A stretch of DNA of 53,170 nt, from positions 1 through 53,170 of the forward strand of contig JAEUJZ010000170.1 in the NCBI GenBank assembly GCA_016794505.1, given 5' to 3'. The translations under genes and the position numbers were made by a program. Positions 51,905 through 53,170 of this stretch are shown here, piece after piece. Each line of letters opens with the position of its first letter. Within the stretch, counting starts at the first letter, position 1. Origin of the DNA: Myxococcales bacterium. GTDB taxonomy: Bacteria; Myxococcota_A; Polyangia; Palsa-1104; JAEUJZ01. The notes under the pieces are model-generated. The model ran no database searches. It saw only the letters and a program-made list of their open reading frames with translations, and was not told where the DNA came from.

Positions 51905-53170
51905 ATGCGATCGGCGTGCGCAGCGCATGCGAGAGGCACTGCCCAGGGCAGCCGATCGGGCCACATTTCCGGCCCTCCTGACAACACCTCGCACCCCAAA
52001 AGCGGGCCCCCTGACAACTCCCCTCACCGACGGGGAGTGCATTTTGTTCTTGCAGGGGACCGTCTGCCCGATGTCGCCGTCATCTATCCTCAGGACGCAA
52101 AAACGAAACTGCGAATCGTGCACAGCGCCAGCGGCGGCAAACCGACTCCATCGCCAGCCGTCGAAGCAGATGTCCAGGGTGCGGATCTAGCTGCGGGCAA
52201 CTTCCTGCAGAATGACACGCCCTGTGTTGCCGTAGTCGGCGCGCAAGGCGGTGCAGTCAAGGCGGTGCAGTTCTGCGACCTAGCCAACGACAACCTGCCG
52301 ACGCTCGCAACCGTCACGACCGACTCAAGCACCCTAGCCGCCGACCCCTTGACCGGACGAAGGATTGCTGTGGGGCAGTTCGATGGCGTAGGCAGCAAGC
52401 CCGATGATCTCGCGATCCAGATGAGCAATCAGTCGACAGTGTTTGTTCTTGGCAGCAAGACGGGACTGGGCGCCCCCACTACCTCGGCCGCGCCGTTCGT
52501 TCCGCAGCCTGCCAGCCGTCTGGTGGCAGCTCCATTTACTCGCGGTACCGGCGGTCGGTCTGACTTGTTTCTCTTTAACTCCCCCAACGACGCAGGGGGC
52601 GGTCGAGTCGGTCTGATGCGCAGCACGGGTTCGCTGCTGCCACAGGCGCTGATGACGCGAGCGACGCTTGTCACCCACAACGCCAGCCAGCCGCCCAATC
52701 ACGCGCTGGTGCAAGGCAGCTTCAGCAACGCCGGGATACGCCAGCTAGCTCTGCTGCGAAACCAACCGGCCGAGCTCACGATCTACACACGCATGGCCAA
52801 TGCGGACTTCTCATCGCAGACCATTGCCTCCGTCCTTTCGGCGCAGGAAGTCGTGGTCGCAGCTACGACCCTTGCTTGCGGAAATGGCCAGGACGCACTC
52901 GCCGTTGCGTTCCGTGACGATGCACGCCCGGCCTTGCTTCGCCATCGCGGTAATCAGTCAGAACGCGTCCCGCTCACCAACGATGTTCGCATCCTGCAGC
53001 TTGTGACCGCAGACGAAAATGGCGACCGGCTCTCTGATCTAATCGCCCTGCGTTCCGACGGAAAAATCATCGCCGCAAGGGCGCAACAGACCGGCTGCGT
53101 GCTCAGCGAATTCACCCCACTCACCGACACTCTCCCCATTTCCACAAACCCATTCCTCGCGGTGGGGGAC
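51905..53170 (+). CDS. FG-GAP/VCBS-like repeat protein, runs off the window
   Basis: The frame is open from 51725 to the end of the window without a stop. Convincing protein begins about 52040 (HFVLAGDRLPDVAVIYPQDA) and shows beta-propeller-like repeats: AGNFLQNDTPCVAVVGAQGG, VGQFDGVGSKPDDLAIQMSN, APFTRGTGGRSDLFLFNSP, TADENGDRLSDLIALRSDGK, i.e. the FG-GAP GDxNGDxxxD pattern. Such domains are usually secreted, but no signal peptide is seen, and the first 45 residues contain a GPPDN repeat instead. The true 5' end may be missing, cut by the neighbouring mobile region. ATG 51905 is only a formal start. Confidence 0.6.
   Translation, partial: MRSACAAHARGTAQGSRSGHISGPPDNTSHPKSGPPDNSPHRRGVHFVLAGDRLPDVAVIYPQDAKTKLRIVHSASGGKPTPSPAVEADVQGADLAAGNFLQNDTPCVAVVGAQGGAVKAVQFCDLANDNLPTLATVTTDSSTLAADPLTGRRIAVGQFDGVGSKPDDLAIQMSNQSTVFVLGSKTGLGAPTTSAAPFVPQPASRLVAAPFTRGTGGRSDLFLFNSPNDAGGGRVGLMRSTGSLLPQALMTRATLVTHNASQPPNHALVQGSFSNAGIRQLALLRNQPAELTIYTRMANADFSSQTIASVLSAQEVVVAATTLACGNGQDALAVAFRDDARPALLRHRGNQSERVPLTNDVRILQLVTADENGDRLSDLIALRSDGKIIAARAQQTGCVLSEFTPLTDTLPISTNPFLAVGD

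Overview
The window is high-GC DNA from a Gram-negative bacterium. Secreted proteins with Sec signal peptides, FG-GAP-like surface proteins, a polymorphic toxin with an outer-membrane-like N-terminus and a large stress-gene cluster would fit a Myxococcota or related deltaproteobacterial lineage, but that placement is inference. No rRNA, tRNA or CRISPR array was recognised by eye.

Layout. (1) 1-3.6 kb: the end of a zinc-finger protein, then a minus-strand pair that looks like a secreted polymorphic toxin and its immunity protein. (2) 4.3-11.4 kb: nhaR-like regulator, tandem-domain universal stress proteins (Usp), an MscS channel, a GCS2-type carboxylate-amine ligase and a stand-alone RCK_C/TrkA_C domain. 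(3) 11.5-15.7 kb: a decaying patch with a frameshifted membrane protein gene, an IS4-family transposase with an in-frame TAG, and a DUF389 gene with an in-frame TAG. (4) 15.8-30.7 kb: more Usp doublets, a secreted FG-GAP/TPR protein, a small HPF-like protein, a six-gene (counting the first MscS) minus-strand stress run (MscS, APC permease with two Usp domains, MscS, Usp, CPA2 antiporter), then a divergent translationally coupled pair: a 1060-residue MscK-like membrane protein that ends in a P-loop ATPase instead of a channel domain, plus an MscS channel. (5) 30.8-35.0 kb: hypothetical secreted proteins and a cardiolipin-synthase-like phospholipase D. (6) 35.3-38.3 kb: a 925-residue zinc-finger/coiled-coil protein beside a strongly structured intergenic stretch that may encode an RNA. 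(7) 38.4-42.1 kb: an IS66-family element (38634-41433) with a perfect 8-bp target duplication, sitting in an already broken POT peptide-transporter gene, next to a truncated nucleotidyltransferase. (8) 42.2-49.2 kb: a type I restriction-modification operon hsdR-hsdS-rhuM-hsdM with overlapping genes. (9) 49.4-53.2 kb: a two-domain XRE regulator, a serine recombinase with three C-terminal repeats, and an FG-GAP-like gene running off the end.

How it works together. Regions 2 and 4 read as an osmotic/sodium/pH/energy-stress island: NhaR-type control, sodium-proton antiport, four MscS channels, six Usp doublets, thiol or carboxylate-amine ligation and ribosome hibernation. AT-rich upstream regions of several of these genes carry TGTCGA/TCGACA or related dyads, suggesting a shared regulator. 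The most original candidate system is the ATPase-MscS pair at 26.5-30.7 kb. The right third is accessory DNA with defence and mobile genes.
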